A DNA stretch of 64,000 bases, from contig NC_053045.1 in NCBI RefSeq assembly GCF_003473485.1, positions 31,470,494 through 31,534,493 of the forward strand, given 5' to 3'. Below, in pieces: positions 36,717-49,348 of the stretch. Each line of letters opens with the position of its first letter. The first letter of the stretch is position 1. Under the pieces are notes generated by a model. That model did not search any database and was not told the DNA's origin. It worked only from the letters and a program-made list of their open reading frames with translations. The stretch comes from Medicago truncatula. Lineage: Eukaryota > Streptophyta > Magnoliopsida > Fabales > Fabaceae. Made by a program: the position numbers and the translations under genes.

Positions 36717-37896
36717 GGAATTTTTTTTTTTCTGCCCTAGTTTGTGCAAAAAATACAAAAATGCCCCACTTTTTCGAAAAATTGCAAAAATGCCCTACTT
36801 TTTCAGAATTTCTGGTACCACTTGCGGGGTACCCTTAAAAATCAGTACCCCGCTACTTGCACTTGCGGGGTACTTTCCTATATTTTTTTTTCTATTTTTT
36901 AAACTACCCCGCAAGTGGGACTTGCGGTTTACCTTTTCTTTTTTTTTTTTTTAATTTTTTTTTCTCCTTTTTAATACCACGCAGGTGCAACTTGCGTTTT
37001 TGTTTTTTTGTTTTTTTTTTTAATTTTTTTAATAATTAAAATTATTATGTAATGGTTTTGGTTTTTTTAATTTTTGCTTTTAGGTTTTGGTTTTGGTATA
37101 ATGGAGACAAAAAAAGATTATGTAATAATTACTTTTTAATAATAAAAAACTAATTAAAATTATATAACCAATAAAACACCATAAAATCTACAGTTATTAT
37201 GAAACATGTATTATTTCATCTACTATAAATACTTCATTTCATTTTTTAATTTATCACACCATTTCAACTTATATTCATAATATTAATTTAGGCATTAATA
37301 AAAAGTAACTATAATAATAATCATAATATATATAAAATAAAAAACTTACGAAATACAATAAATATGAAATAAATACTAGATTTCTACTGATGTCTAATAT
37401 TAGTGCAATCTTTGCGGGAATGATCAGACATCCTACAAACGCCGCATCTTCTCTCAGTTTCCACATCGTCCATCTCGGTCCTAATGCGAGTAATTGGTGG
37501 ACGACCTTTCTTTGCCCTACGCATGGACTTGTTGGGAACCACCTTCAGTCCTTCATAATCAGGCCAATACGACTGGTGGTGAACCACGTCGAAGTGGATG
37601 TTGTATACGGCGTATACACACTCATTCGTGAATTTGTTATCGACAAAAGTCTTGTAGTCGTGAGAAAAGCTAGAACATGCGGCAATGACATGTGAGCATG
37701 GTAGGTGTAACGCTCTAAATCGTCCACAGTCACACCATTTATTTTGCAGGTCCACCTTGCAAGGTATTTAAAAAAAAAAACCAGCACCAAAACCTAAAAC
37801 GCAAAAATTTAAAAAACCAAAACCATTACATAATAATTTTAATTATTAAAAAAAAAAACCAAATAAAAAAAAAACGCAAGTTGTATTAAAAAGGAG

Positions 37897-37933
<37 letters not shown>

Positions 37934-38161
37934 TAAACCGCAAGTCCCACTTGCGAGGTAGTTTAAAAAATAGAAAAAAAAAATATAGGAAAGTACCCCG
38001 CAAGTGCAAGTAGCGGGGTACTGATTTTTAAGGGTACCCCGCAACTCCAAGTGGAGTGGTACCAGAAATTCTGAAAAAGTAGGGCATTTTTGCAATTTTT
38101 CGAAAAAATGGGGCATTTTTGTATTTTTTTGCACAAACTAGGGCAGAAAAAAAAAAATTTC
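36717..38161. mobile_element. Mutator-like element (MULE) with ~370-bp inverted ends
   Basis: Terminal inverted repeats run from GGAATTTTTTTTTTTCTGCC at the left to GGGCAGAAAAAAAAAAATTTC at the right. They stay inverted for about 370-380 bp each (to about 37099 and from about 37780), including CACTTTTTCGAAAAATTGC, ACTTGCGGGGTACCC and ATGTAATGGTTTTGG. GAAAATTCC flanks both ends (36708-36716 and 38162-38170), a perfect 9-bp target duplication as made by MULEs. The core carries a remnant of MULE transposase on the minus strand. The element is deleted and cannot encode a full transposase. Confidence 0.92.
37384..37755 (-). pseudogene. MULE transposase C-terminal remnant with SWIM zinc finger
   Basis: An open frame of about 120 codons without its own ATG. 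It holds a SWIM finger, WCDCG...LPCSHVIAAC (C-x-C-xn-C-x-H), which in MULE/FAR1-type transposases follows the catalytic domain. At the end is a CCHC-like knuckle, CGVCRMSDHSRKDC. Between them is VYNIHFDVVHHQSYWPDYEG and a basic KSMRRAKKGRPP, as in MULE C-termini. The catalytic DDE region and everything before it are missing. The fragment sits between the two inverted ends of the element, so it is a deletion derivative rather than a domesticated gene. Confidence 0.88.
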
Positions 38162-38170
38162 GAAAATTCC

Positions 38171-40308
38171 AAGTAGTTGAGTTGAGGACATGCTCTTTTT
38201 AAGAGGCAGTAGGAATGGTCAACGTTTCCCACACATAAACGACATGTGGATTGATGGAACATGGGACCCACTAGAATTGAAAATGATTATTACAAAGTTC
38301 ATATTAAATGAAATGAGTCAAAGTTAGGTGTAGAGAGTGTCCAAGTCAGATGAACAGCGGTCAACTCACTTCAAAAGGAATTGAGATTTTAGCAGTAGTT
38401 GAAACTTGAATTAATGTTCATAGAAAAGAAGTAGAAGAAGTCAAGAAGAAATCAAAATAAATAGACCTTTTTTCTCCATGAGGCCCATGCAAAATAAATT
38501 GAGTAGAAATGAATAACAGTGTATTTGTGGAAAAGACAGACTTTATTTTTAAAGTATGAAATTAACTTTTGACTTTTTTCTTTTACAAAAAATTATCTTT
38601 TGACTTAATTCTTTTGCAAATGTTATAATTATCACAAAGAGGGGAATAGTATTTTGAAGTTGAACTGGTTTTACTTTAATAATTTATAAGTCTCTTTTAC
38701 AACAACAAAATTGTATTTACTAATCATTTGATATAATTAACTATATATATTTTGATTTTATTTACTGTATTAAACTTCCTAGAGAAAGGTTTGATTCAAC
38801 CATTTAGCTAGTATAATTTTATTGTACTAAAAAGGTTTGATTCAATTGTACTACATGGTGAGTGCATACCTATTCAAGTGTTGGCAACAGAAGTGGCTCA
38901 AGTACCAATTTTGAATTTTGAGATAAAAATGGAATTTGTACTTCGTATCTTTTGGCTAGTAGAAGCAATTATTGTCCATTGAATAGAATAGATATGGTAC
39001 TGTAAATAAGTTTATTTTGTCAGAGTTTGGTAACATGTCAACCAGCTGTAAACAAAAGACTTGATTGTAATTTTTTAATTTACCCTTATGACCATCTTCA
39101 TTAAGAGGAACTTAATTATTTAAGACCCGATACCCATTAGATACTCCTAATGAGGAGAATTTTTTCAGGGTCTTATAAGATCCAGGATCTTACATAAGAC
39201 CCCATTTTTAAGCGAGATCCACACTCTTTTAATATTAAAAAATTGAAATATTATAATATAAAGTTATTGATAGTTGATTTGTGGATCTCATTTAAGAACT
39301 TTGTGTGAGATCTAGGTTGGAGTGATTGAGTGCTTATTAGATACTACTATTAAAAAATTATAAATGAATGATGTGTATATGTGAGACTCATTATAGATGC
39401 TCTTAGAACTACCGGTCAAATGCAAAGCATAATAGTGAGTAGTCTTTTACTATCACCTTTTGTTAAAGAGTACCATCTCCCCATCTTCTATATGACATGA
39501 CCATACTGCTGAAACTTGATAAAATATGATTTATTGGATTATAATGGAGACTTTGATAACAATTTATAAATCGTGATTGAACCTAAAACAACTCTATAAA
39601 TTCAGTCTATGACGTGAGAATTATCTTCATTTATAAATATTTTGTCATACCATCTCGTATCAAATACGAGACTTTTAACACCATCTTCAAATGCAATTTG
39701 GGCTTGCTTGTGCGTGCTACGAAAAATTAATCATGACTCATGAGTAACACTAAAAAGCAGACAAGACAGGATTAGTAAGAAGAAAACAACACCGTTACGA
39801 CGACGTTTAGCTTTTTGCTGCTTCTTCTAGTTCTTTTTTGTTTTTCGTACATCTTCTAGTTCTATAGTTATGTGGAATGTAATGTAGAAATGCTAATAAT
39901 GCAACACAATTGCATAAACTAAAGATTACGTGAAAAAAATGCAATAAATTAAAGAGAATTCTACTGTCATAGTCACAAGACTGGCAGTGTACTGAAAACT
40001 AAACAGCCTTATTTGTACTCTAGCTGTTGTCTTTCGCATCCCCGTTTTTGAATTCTCTCCCTCTCTCTATTTATTTAGTATTTTTAAAAAAGAGGAAAAA
40101 AAAAATCATACACACATCACATGATATGTTTTTTTAGGTATGATATTTGTTCAAGATATTAAATCAAAAAATTATTTTTCTTTAAAATTAAATATTTCAG
40201 ATTTAATATAGTGAATATATAAATTTCCATTAAAATGTATCATTTAAGATCTTTAAATAATGATCAAAGATATCTATAAACTTTTTTCATGGATTATGGT
40301 AACTTATA
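38171..40308. other. Intergenic, MITE-like debris
   Basis: No gene is seen. At about 39120-39410, GATACCCATTAGATACTCCTA...GGATCTCATTTAAG and TGCTTATTAGATACTACTA suggest a MITE with inverted GATCT-rich arms (GCGAGATCCAC / GTGGATCTCATT). The remainder is AT-rich. Confidence 0.45.
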
Positions 40309-40561
40309 CTCCATTCATTTCAAAATACATGTCGCATTTTTGCAATATGCACTATTCATGACTTACTTTGACCTATTTTTTAACTAATATATGAATACAA
40401 ATGTTGGCAAGTATGATGTTTGATTTGTTTCAAAAAATATTTTCAAAATATTAAATTTTTATAATTTTTTATTTTAGATAATTAAAGATATTAACTTTCA
40501 AAGTTGTGCATTAACATATGTAAAATAGTTGAATGTAACATATATTTTGAAACGGATAGAG
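40309..40561. mobile_element. Stowaway-like MITE in the SOK promoter
   Basis: Flanked by TA (40307-40308 and 40562-40563). The ends read CTCCATTCATTTCAAAATAC and TATTTTGAAACGGATAGAG, inverted and matching the Stowaway consensus. It lies about 180 bp upstream of the SOK TATA box. Confidence 0.75.
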
Positions 40562-40740
40562 TATTAAATAAAACGGTAAAAGAGATAATAACGAAACTAA
40601 AACATAAATTTTATATAAAAAATAAATAAATGTTTAAACTTTAAAACATTAAATACAGAGAATTTCTAATAAAATATTTATATTTTTAGCATATTAAGGG
40701 TGCAACTTAACATTCAAATATTTAAAAGGTTCTTTTTCCT

Positions 40741-40748
40741 TATAAATA
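40741..40748 (+). promoter_or_regulatory. TATA box of the SOSEKI gene
   Basis: TATAAATA followed by a C/T-rich leader (TCTCTCTTTCTGC), 243 bp before the ATG. The leader may contain a short intron ending AATTCAG at about 40963, with a donor near TCGGTACATCG; this is not certain. Confidence 0.6.
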
Positions 40749-40983
40749 CAGTTGAAAATCTAATTCAACATTTTCAACTCTAACAAACCAAGTAAAGTAA
40801 CCATCGAACCAACCCCTGTTCTCTCTTTCTGCACTTAAACGCTCATTCGTTTCTCTGTTTTCCCGCTGCTTCGGTACATCGCTTTCTTTCTCATTAATTA
40901 CAACATTTTACTTACATGTAGTAGTAACTCACTCACTTTACTCTCTGTTCCTCTCACAATTCAGGTTTTTTCAAAGAAGAGAA

Positions 40984-43900
40984 ATGTCGGTGACTTCAAG
41001 CTCTAGAGGAAGACCAGGTACCAGAGAAACTAGCCCAGAGAGAACCAAAGTTTGGACTGAACCCAAACCCAAAACACCCAGAAAAGTCTCTGTAGTTTAC
41101 TACCTCTCACGTAATGGCCACCTTGAACACCCCCATTTCATGGAAGTCCCTCTCTCTTCACCCCATGGTCTCTACCTCAAAGGTACGTACTCTCACTCAT
41201 CTCTTTTAGCTGTGTCAGTACCGTGTTTATAGACACCGGTTAATGTCTTGCATAAGTTCAATTTATTTGATATGCTGAGTTTTGTTGTTGAGCAAAAAAA
41301 AAATTAATAACTCTCCATTTCAGATGTAATCATTCGTTTGAACCTTCTCCGTGGGAAAGGAATGCCAACTATGTACTCCTGGTCCTCTAAACGGTACCGT
41401 TTTACACAAACAACTCTTAAATTCAAATTCTTTTTATTACTATTATTATTGATTATTGATGATGAAAAATTGCAGGAGTTACAAGAACGGTTTCGTTTGG
41501 CACGATTTAACAGAGAGCGATTTCATCTACCCAACGCAAGGGCATGACTACATTCTCAAAGGATCTGAGATTCTCGAACATGAAACCACCGCTCGACCAC
41601 CGTTGGAGGAAGAATCTGATTCTCCGGTGGTGATTACACGGCGGCGCAACCAGTCATGGAGCTCCATCGACTTAAATGAGTATCGAGTTTATAAGTCCGA
41701 GCCGTTGGGTGAAAACATCGCCGCCGACGCGTCGACGCAGACGGAGGAGAAACGGAGACGGAGAAGAGTTCTGAGGGAAGAAGATGAAGAACAAGAAGAA
41801 GAAGAAAAAGAGAAGAATGATGAAATTGAAAACGAAGGTGAAACAGAGAATCAAAATCAGAGTACGGAGCTAAGCAGGGAAGAGATTTCACCTCCGCCGT
41901 CAGATTCAAGTCCAGAAACACTGGGAACATTAATGAAAGTAGATGGACGGCTGGGATTACGATCTGTTCCTAAAGAGAATCCAACGGTTGAGAGTTGTCC
42001 AAGTGGAAGGATGAGAGCTTCATCGGTACTGTTGCAGTTGTTATCGTGCGGTGCAGTGTCTTTCAAGGAAGGGAGTGGGGCCAGTTCTGGTAAAGATCAA
42101 CGGTTCTCGTTGGTTGGGCACTATAAGTCTAGACTACCCCGGGGAGGAGGAAATCATGTGGGAAAAGAAGTGGGGACATTGGTGGAAATTCCGGATTTGA
42201 ATAGGGTAAGATTGGAAGATAAAGAGTACTTCAGTGGGAGTTTGATTGAAACCAAAAAAGTTGAAGCTCCTGCTTTCAAGAGGTCCTCTTCTTACAATGC
42301 AGATAGGTATGTGTCATAATGAATTAAACACTTTTTTTTCTTGCAAAATTTGTTTACACTGATGTGTGCATGTTTGATATCGCGATGAATTTGTTAAAAT
42401 AATTGTTGTTGAACGTCTAGAGTAGAGTTCTTACAAAATTGGAGTGGTTTATTTGTCAAATTCGTTGTAAGTGTATGTTTGGTATCAATGTGAATTGATA
42501 TAATCATGGTGAATTATCGCGATACCAAGCATGTTTGGGCTAGGTTAAAGGGTAATGCTTTATGAATATTTAATATTGGTTTAAACACACTATTCACCCC
42601 CTTAAGTTTGTAAAAATAGCGATTTTGATAGCAAAAGCGACCCCATATTTAGGGAAATATGTTCTTTTGACCCTTTAACATAAGGAAAATATGCTTTTTA
42701 GTCTCTTATCTTTACAAAAAGTTGCGATTATGACCCCTTTTTTGGGACACATTGCGTCTTCTCAATAACTTTGTAATGTTTAAAACCAAAATCGCAATTT
42801 TTTAAAAATTAAGGTGTCAAAAAATGCACTTAGCTTTGATATTTTGTAGTAATATTAAATGCTATTGTTTATCTAAATAGAGATATTATAATGTTGATAC
42901 ATGTGATGCACATCGTTGAAATCCTTTTGTGGAATAAAGTTTGTGCTGTCTAGTAATTAGCAACATTGGAGACTGTAGACATTGACATTCATACATCATT
43001 AGTTTCATTGAAGTTGCATAGATTCAATAAAAATATTGTGGCTAAGCATATGTTTATGTTTCTAAGACGTTGAAAGCATCTTGAGATTGAAGATCATATA
43101 AAAAATGTTGTTGGAGTTGAATATACTTTATTCTACATAAATATTATATATTGTAGGTCAGATCATAGGTTTAAGATTAACATATTGTATAATATAGTTT
43201 TGTGGGTCAGATTAGTATGTGTCTTTAGAACACAAGTTAGCATGACTCTTACTTTAATCTCTTTAGTCGAGCTCAATAGATGTCACTGCTAGTTATGTTT
43301 GGATTGATAGTTTTGAATGGCTAAGTATTCATTTTGGTGTATTAAACCTTTAAAAAAAATGAAAAACATAATGTGATAGATGATAGTATAATAACTCTTG
43401 TGACATTTTTAATTCATTGTTAGAAAAAATTTATACACAATCTTTCATCCAAACATCCTTTGAAACAGACATTCAGAAATTGTCCTAATTTAGAACATAT
43501 CTATATTGGGGAATCAGATCTTTACATATAATATAAAAAATGCTGAACAGGAAGGGTTCCCACTTAGCTTCCCCTGTGTCCGGAAGTTGTCCATTCTTCT
43601 TCTTGTTCATTATGATGCCTCCTCTCTTCCTTCTTTTATTTGGCTGACAGTAATGACTCAAGGGTTATTATCATTTTTATTTTAGGCCTTTATTTTAATA
43701 TACATAAAGTTGCCTTTCCATTGAATCTGAAATTTGTTTAATTTACACAAAGGAGAAGCTAGCAGCTACGGATAATTGTTTTTCTGTAACACAATAATGC
43801 TGATACATCCTGGTCCCAATATGAATGGTGAATAAATTATATACCTCTAAATTTAGGAGAGACTGAATTTGCTGCAGCATGCTATAAGCGATCTCAGCCA

Positions 43901-44668
43901 TTAATTTTAGATTGGATGGATTAGATTACACAATTAGCTTCACACAGTTAACTGATTTTGGCCGTTGATTCAGATCCGACGACCAAGATGCAGTAACTGT
44001 GTCCGATCCAAATCCTAAATTGAGTTGACGGTGTAACTATTGTCATTGATTCCTTCCCTTTTACTTTGGCCCCAGTTAGTATTTGTCAGGTGATGTATGT
44101 AGGGTCCAATTTAAAGCATCCAAAGACTTCATTCATTTTCCATAAATTAACTTGACAGTTTGCCTCCCTATAAGTACAAATCAGTGGGAACTGGATGAAT
44201 AAAAAAAGGAATTTCGGTCGGGGCAATGATTTCTTCAAATCTTCAATACATTTCATTTCAGATATTTCACTATGGACTTTGTTCTGTTTGCCTTTTAATA
44301 CTACCATTTAATCAATCATGTGCTTGCAATTTGGCATATATTATATAAACAACTTGAATTGTTTGGTATCGTCTGACAAAATGTAATTATATGAGACGAT
44401 GAAATATTATTCATGTGATTATGTCAGGGACATAAGTTGGATCAATAATGTGATTTAGTCTAACGTGTGGATCTGCATATGGTGTCCTCTTCTTTGCAGC
44501 AGTTCCCGGTTGCAGATCATGGAGCATGAAGGAGATATGGTGCGAGCAAAGTGCATACCAAGGAAATCCAAGACACTGCTAACGAAGAAAGAAGAAGGTA
44601 CTTCAAGTTCCATGGATAGTGTTAGCCGTAGCCAACATGGAAGCAAAAGATTTGAGGGACAACAATAA
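40984..44668 (+). CDS. SOSEKI (DUF966) polarity protein
   Basis: Exons 40984-41182, 41324-41393, 41476-42306 and 44500-44668 give 422 residues. The N-terminal DIX-like/DUF966 domain (about 34-123) has KVSVVYYLSRNGHLEHPHFMEV-type sequence, LYLKDVIIRLNLLRGKGMP and NGFVWHDL...DYILKGSE. Proteins of this family polymerise through this domain and localise to cell corners in Arabidopsis. A very acidic Glu-rich stretch follows at about residues 190-220. The second conserved part, ASSVLLQLLSCGAVSFKEG (about 271-290), contains the Cys that ends the C-rich motif of the family. The C-terminus is Ser/Lys-rich. The nearest Arabidopsis counterparts are probably SOK4/SOK5. Intron 3 (42307-44499) is long and holds repeats. 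All junctions are GT-AG and in frame. Confidence 0.94.
42560..42870. repeat. Repetitive segment in SOK intron 3
   Basis: TTGTAAAAATAGCGATTTTGA and TTTACAAAAAGTTGCGATTATGACC recur in direct orientation, and ACCAAAATCGCAATTTTTT in inverse. This is a foldback-like element of the 'CCCTTAAG/GACCCC' kind. Ends are not defined. Confidence 0.45.
43870..44040. repeat. MITE-like segment in SOK intron 3
   Basis: GCGATCTCAGCCATTAATTT and ACTGATTTTGGCCGTTGATTC lie near TCCGACGACC and TGTGTCCGATCC. Similar words occur downstream of the MYB gene (24222-24325). Confidence 0.4.
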
Positions 44669-47640
44669 GTTGAATAAGAAACTATGTCAAATTAGCAATG
44701 GAAGGTTGTTTTGTAGCTTACTGTCTAGAAGGGATTAAATGCTAAAAGAAGTGAAATTAGTGTGATGTATAATATTGACAGAGATAGGGTAAGTACTAAT
44801 TAAGTAGGGGTAGTATTTCCACCTAGAGCTTTACAATTTGCAAGTCACAGGCACAGAACTATGGACAGATACATTAAGCAAGGATTATCATGTGATTAAA
44901 ATACTAGTTTGTAGATCTTGTCCATTTTGATCTTTAGGTTTTGGCCAAAAGTCAGTGCCTGTAACGGTTGTTTTTTGTTTTCTTTCTTGGCTTTCTTGTG
45001 CCGGTGATAATTGCCTTTAGTGTATTATTTATTAGTGTTCATGGATAGTCTCAAAAGCTAAAGCACTGTGGTAGTAGTAGTATTTAACAATCAAATGTCT
45101 TGACCACGGTATGATAAACTAGTAATTTCTTTTTAATCAATAATAGACTTTTTCACTCTTTCTTTGACTTTGAAAGATATGAAATATGTTAAAGTGGTAA
45201 TTTCTTTTTAATTTATTATAGACTATTTCACTGTTATTCTTTGACTTTGAAAGATGAGAAATGAGATTTGTTTAGATATTAATCAATTTATTTTCATCTG
45301 ATCAGGAAATAAAAGTATTGAATTGAATGAGTTTTTCGGTAACACTAATATATTCCTATCCACTGACACTCTTAGTTGGGTCTGAGCAAATGTTTTTCTC
45401 ATATGCCTACATTAATCAATTGCTTAACAAGTTGCATGCTTCCAAATTAGTCTAGTTTGATTCCTCTTTTGTAAACTGAAAAGTTTCTGTAGCCGTTTTT
45501 CTGGGTTTATTCGCAAATAAAACATAATATAATTTTCAGTTGTTCTAGTACATTTGTTTTCTATCATCAAAGTTATCTTAATGGTTTCAAGAATTGATTT
45601 AAGGTTTTGATTTTCATCCTTTGGTATGTGTTTGGTTTTGCTGTGGCGGAAATTGATTTTGATTATTAAAATAGTTCCGGCAACTATTTTTACAAGATGC
45701 TTAGAAATTGATTTTTTTTACTGTTTGGTTTTGCCGGAAGCATCTTGTAAAAAAACAGTAGAGTCAGAGTACATTAAAAAATGTAGAGACAGAAAAGAGA
45801 CTGAAGTGAGTTGTGCAAGAGACAAATCTTAGGGAAAAGAGAGAGATGGAGGTGAAAGAAAAGAATAGAGAAAATGAGTTATCTAACTACCAACCAAAAT
45901 ATTTAAGGAAGAATTGATTTGACGCTCTATATGAAAGCTAGGATTTGAAACTTCTCATGGAATTGATTCTAAAAGAATGAATCGGTTTTATAAAAGAGAA
46001 CCAAAATCCTACAAAATGAAGAAACCACGTTGAAGGGTGGGAGATGTGCGACTGTTGGCAGAAAACGCCAAACCAAACCGGCACTTAACATAGAACCAAT
46101 CTTCCAACGCTTTTATTTTAGTGATAGTGAGAGAAAATTTATTTGCCTAGTGAATGCCATTTCAATTTTCAGTCCTTCCAGAATGATAATCCAAACTATA
46201 TATTAATCTGATAGTTTTTTGTTATACTCAAATCTTACTTTTAGAAGTAAAGTTTTGAAAAATAAGAAAAGCTTTTACAGGAAACCTACATGAGAGCATG
46301 AAACTTCTCTCTTCGTTGTGTTACAGACTTGCAGTCACAACAATTTTTCTATATTCTTCCTTACATTGGTTAAATGATTTGTAACACTTCGCTCAAAGAG
46401 AAATTGTTACCAAACACCATTAGTAATTTCATAATTCAATAGTTTGGCAGGTTATCAGCGGTGTCCTTCTAAGAATTTAGATTACTTGCAATCTACGTTT
46501 TTTATCTGGAAAAATATATTTAAGCACATATGTTTACTTTTTAAGCAAGAAAATGATTACAAAATCTGCACATTTATATTCACCAATGGCAACACAATTT
46601 ATGTGTTTATGTGATCAAGTAACTGTGACATTGACTAGACTATGATATCATGATTTATTGGTCCCCACTACTGGTGATTCATTTGATTGGGCTGTAACTA
46701 CTACTACTCAACTGAAATGTCCTTATGAAAATGAATGCAATCACATCCAAATTTGAAAAATTGAAGGTCTCCCCAATTGTTTTGTTGTAATTGGCCTTGG
46801 AATCTTCCATTACTGTGTGACAAGATTATGAGAAAAATTACGGTATGGTCTTGCATCATGCAGGCAGTAGTGGATCCTATTGGGGAAAATTTTCACGACC
46901 TTAGTCCTTAGATGAGAACACGCTACAAAGCCAAGAGCATAATTTAAGAGGTGGCATTTTGTAACCTTGATGCTGGCACATATGACACTAAAGCTAAATT
47001 GGAGATCTATAGAATCATTCAGGGATCAAATTAATGTGGGGTTCTGACAAACACAAGCAAGGATTATTCGTGTGTGTTGCTTAGTATTATTTTATTTTAC
47101 TTTTTAAACAAAAGTTTAAGGTGGGAGAATGGGGTTCTAGTTCAAGAGAGTAAAGACCTTAATGTTGTTTATAAAACACTTGTAAAGAGATTTGCATTTA
47201 AATCTCTCCAAAGACACTGCCAATTACTTATGTTAATTTTTAATGTAAAATAATTTTTTATAGCAATGATATTTTTACACACTTACTTTTCATACACCTA
47301 TTCAACACCTCATTTTATCTATATATTTCTTTCTATCATGTTAACAATATATCACATCTATCACATATATCACATCATTCTTTTTATCTCTTTCTCGCTT
47401 AAGGTGTTAAATGCTTTTGGGAGTACACCAATCGTTTTCCAAACTAAAATATCATCGTACTCTCATTTATTGTTAATTTTTTGGTACATCATTTATTATT
47501 TATTTATCATATCCTTTTTTTTTTAACCCTTTGGTTTCCATGGAAGGAAGTCTGGTAATCCGGAGTTTGACCATAAGATAATTTGTAGTTTTTGAGTGAA
47601 CAGTCCTTTTTTTTTTTTTTTTGACAAAGATTTAGTCCTT
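44669..47640. other. SOK 3' flank and intergenic
   Basis: The SOK 3' flank, then AT-rich DNA. A MITE-like element lies at about 45622-46095: it starts GGTATGTGTTTGGTTTTGC, ends GCCAAACCAAACCGGCACTT, and has internal AAGCATCTTGTAAAAA and TTTTTACAAGATGCTT arms. A second MITE-like stretch is at about 47260-47440 (GCAATGATATTTTTACACAC). No gene is supported. Confidence 0.5.
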
Positions 47641-48306
47641 TTCTTTTCCCCCCACTCTTGATACATGCAATTTTTTAAGGAAACTTCAATTTATGAACAA
47701 ATCACACAATACTTTATGGTATTGACATTTCTTATTATTTTGAACAATGTCATTGTAAATTTTCATTTATGAGTTTTATATTTAGGAAAATGTTAACGAG
47801 TGTTTCGGGATACTCTTTAAGGGTCATAAACAGTAATTTTTTATGAAAACTTCTTATAATAATACTTGTATCTTGATAAAATAAAAATAAATTTAAAATA
47901 TACATATTTGAAAACTCAGTTTTGAATTTTTTTGAAGATTGTTGTTGAAGAACAATGATTCACAAATATCCAAATATGTCTAGTATTTGTTGTTATAATA
48001 AAAATAAATATTGACTAAATAAACCAACAAAAAGTAATAACTTTTTTACATTTAAAGCAATAAACTTCTTTTATTGAAAATATACATATTTGAACATGGC
48101 TGTTTAAGAATAATGATTTACAAATATCCAAATATGTCGATTAATTGTTGTTGTAATAAAAATAAATATTGACTAATTAAACCTAGTAAAGTAAAAAAAA
48201 AAAATTACATTTAAAACAATAAACTTCTTTTATTGAATACTTGATTAAGAAAAATCTTGTTTTCAATCTCAAATTCAAATTGAGTCACCTGATCACCTTC
48301 ACCAAC

Positions 48307-48313
48307 TATATAA
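48307..48313 (+). promoter_or_regulatory. TATA box of foldback unit 1
   Basis: AACTATATAAGAACG, about 95 bp upstream of the foldback. It is conserved at the same place in unit 2 (CAACTATATAAGTT), and a C/T-rich leader (CTCTTTCTCATTTA) follows in both. This implies that each unit was once a pol II transcription unit. Confidence 0.6.
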
Positions 48314-48407
48314 GAACGTTATATGTTACTTTTTATTCACACAAAACAAAAACAACTTCTATTTCTATCTCTTTCTCATTTAGGTTTTAGTTTGTTATTG
48401 TATAACA

Positions 48408-48720
48408 ATGCGCCTACGCTAAGGAACATTGATTACAAAGAAGGAGACGAAGTGGAAGTATGCAGCAAAGAAGGGTTTGTTGGTTTGTACTACGAACCAC
48501 GATTGTTTCATGCCTTAAGAATGAAAAAATATATTACAATTGTGGTTTTCCTCTAAAGGGAAAATCTCACTAGGAAAACTCATATATTTTCATTCTCAAG
48601 GCACGAAACAATCGTGGCTTTGTAGTACGAACCTACAAATATTTCTTCTTTGCTACATACTTCAACTTTGTCTACTTCTTTGTAATCAACTTCCTTACCA
48701 TAGGCGCATTGTTACACAAG
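48408..48720. repeat. Foldback 1: inverted duplicate of an Agenet-domain fragment
   Basis: The left arm (48408-48530) and right arm (48585-48715) are inverted copies. Matching runs include ACAATGCGCCTA, GATTACAAAGAAG, GTACTAC, CCACGATTGTTTC, GTGCCTTGAGAATGAAAA-like and, near the centre, GTTTTCCT / AGGAAAAC around a loop of about 18 bases. A transcript would fold into a hairpin of about 130-140 bp stem with scattered mismatches. The arms derive from an Agenet-type coding sequence. The TATA box upstream makes transcription plausible. No expression evidence can be had here. Confidence 0.85.
48580..48693 (-). pseudogene. Agenet-domain fragment, right arm of foldback 1
   Basis: The minus strand reads 37 codons then TGA: EVDYKEVDKVEVCSKEE, then FVGSYYKATIVSCLENE. 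This is the start of an Agenet (plant Tudor-like, DUF724-type) domain, normally ...GDKVEVCSKEEGFVGSYYEATIV.... The rest of the domain is missing. The plus-strand arm at about 48430-48555 encodes the same piece in a more altered form (DYKEGDEVEVCSKEGFVG, then a frame change). Confidence 0.8.
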
Positions 48721-49348
48721 AAAAAGTTATACACATGTTGTATTGTGGCCGTTGTAGGTTATTGGTGTATGTTGATCCTACTTGGTTTAAATATTGTAGA
48801 GGAAACGACGTTGTTGAAATGATTGGAATTCACAAAAGAGATGTTCTTAAAATTAGTAGGAGAATTAGACTTCGACTACGTCATCATAGATATCAATGAT
48901 ATCTTACGGCATCGTCCTATTTGGAAACAATAATTATGCTAATCACATCAAGATAAGCTCCAATTTTAACGACAATGTTGTTCTCAAGTAATGTGTGTCG
49001 CTAATCAAGTTGAATGTTATTTAGCAAAATTTGCAATTTCTTCCAACTATGATTATGTTTGGATTTAGGAGATTCCATATTGTAATTCCGAGGTTGTAGC
49101 ATTTGATATATTGTTGGAATCTCTTTAAGGAATATTTGCATATAAATAAATAGTTGAATACTTGATACTTTATTTCCAATTCAAAAATAACTGCATTTCA
49201 TATTCAAAAATAAATACAAAATCGGATAATTATAAATCATTATTGAGTTTAACCCCCTACATATGAGGTTATTATTAGGGGTCCCCCATTCATAGGAGAA
49301 AATTGGCATCCCTATATAGGGTTGTATCTAAGTTCCTGATTAATTTAA

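Noticed and set aside
37384..37755. Domesticated FAR1/MULE-like gene
   Set aside because: It lacks an ATG and the catalytic domain and sits between the two inverted ends of a deleted MULE.
41634..42066. Minus-strand frames over SOK exon 3
   Set aside because: They are mirror images of the real SOK coding exon, whose acidic Glu stretch reads as Leu/Phe-rich on the other strand.
48540..48899. 119-codon plus-strand frame over foldback 1
   Set aside because: It crosses the loop and the right arm in antisense to the Agenet reading, and its composition is random.
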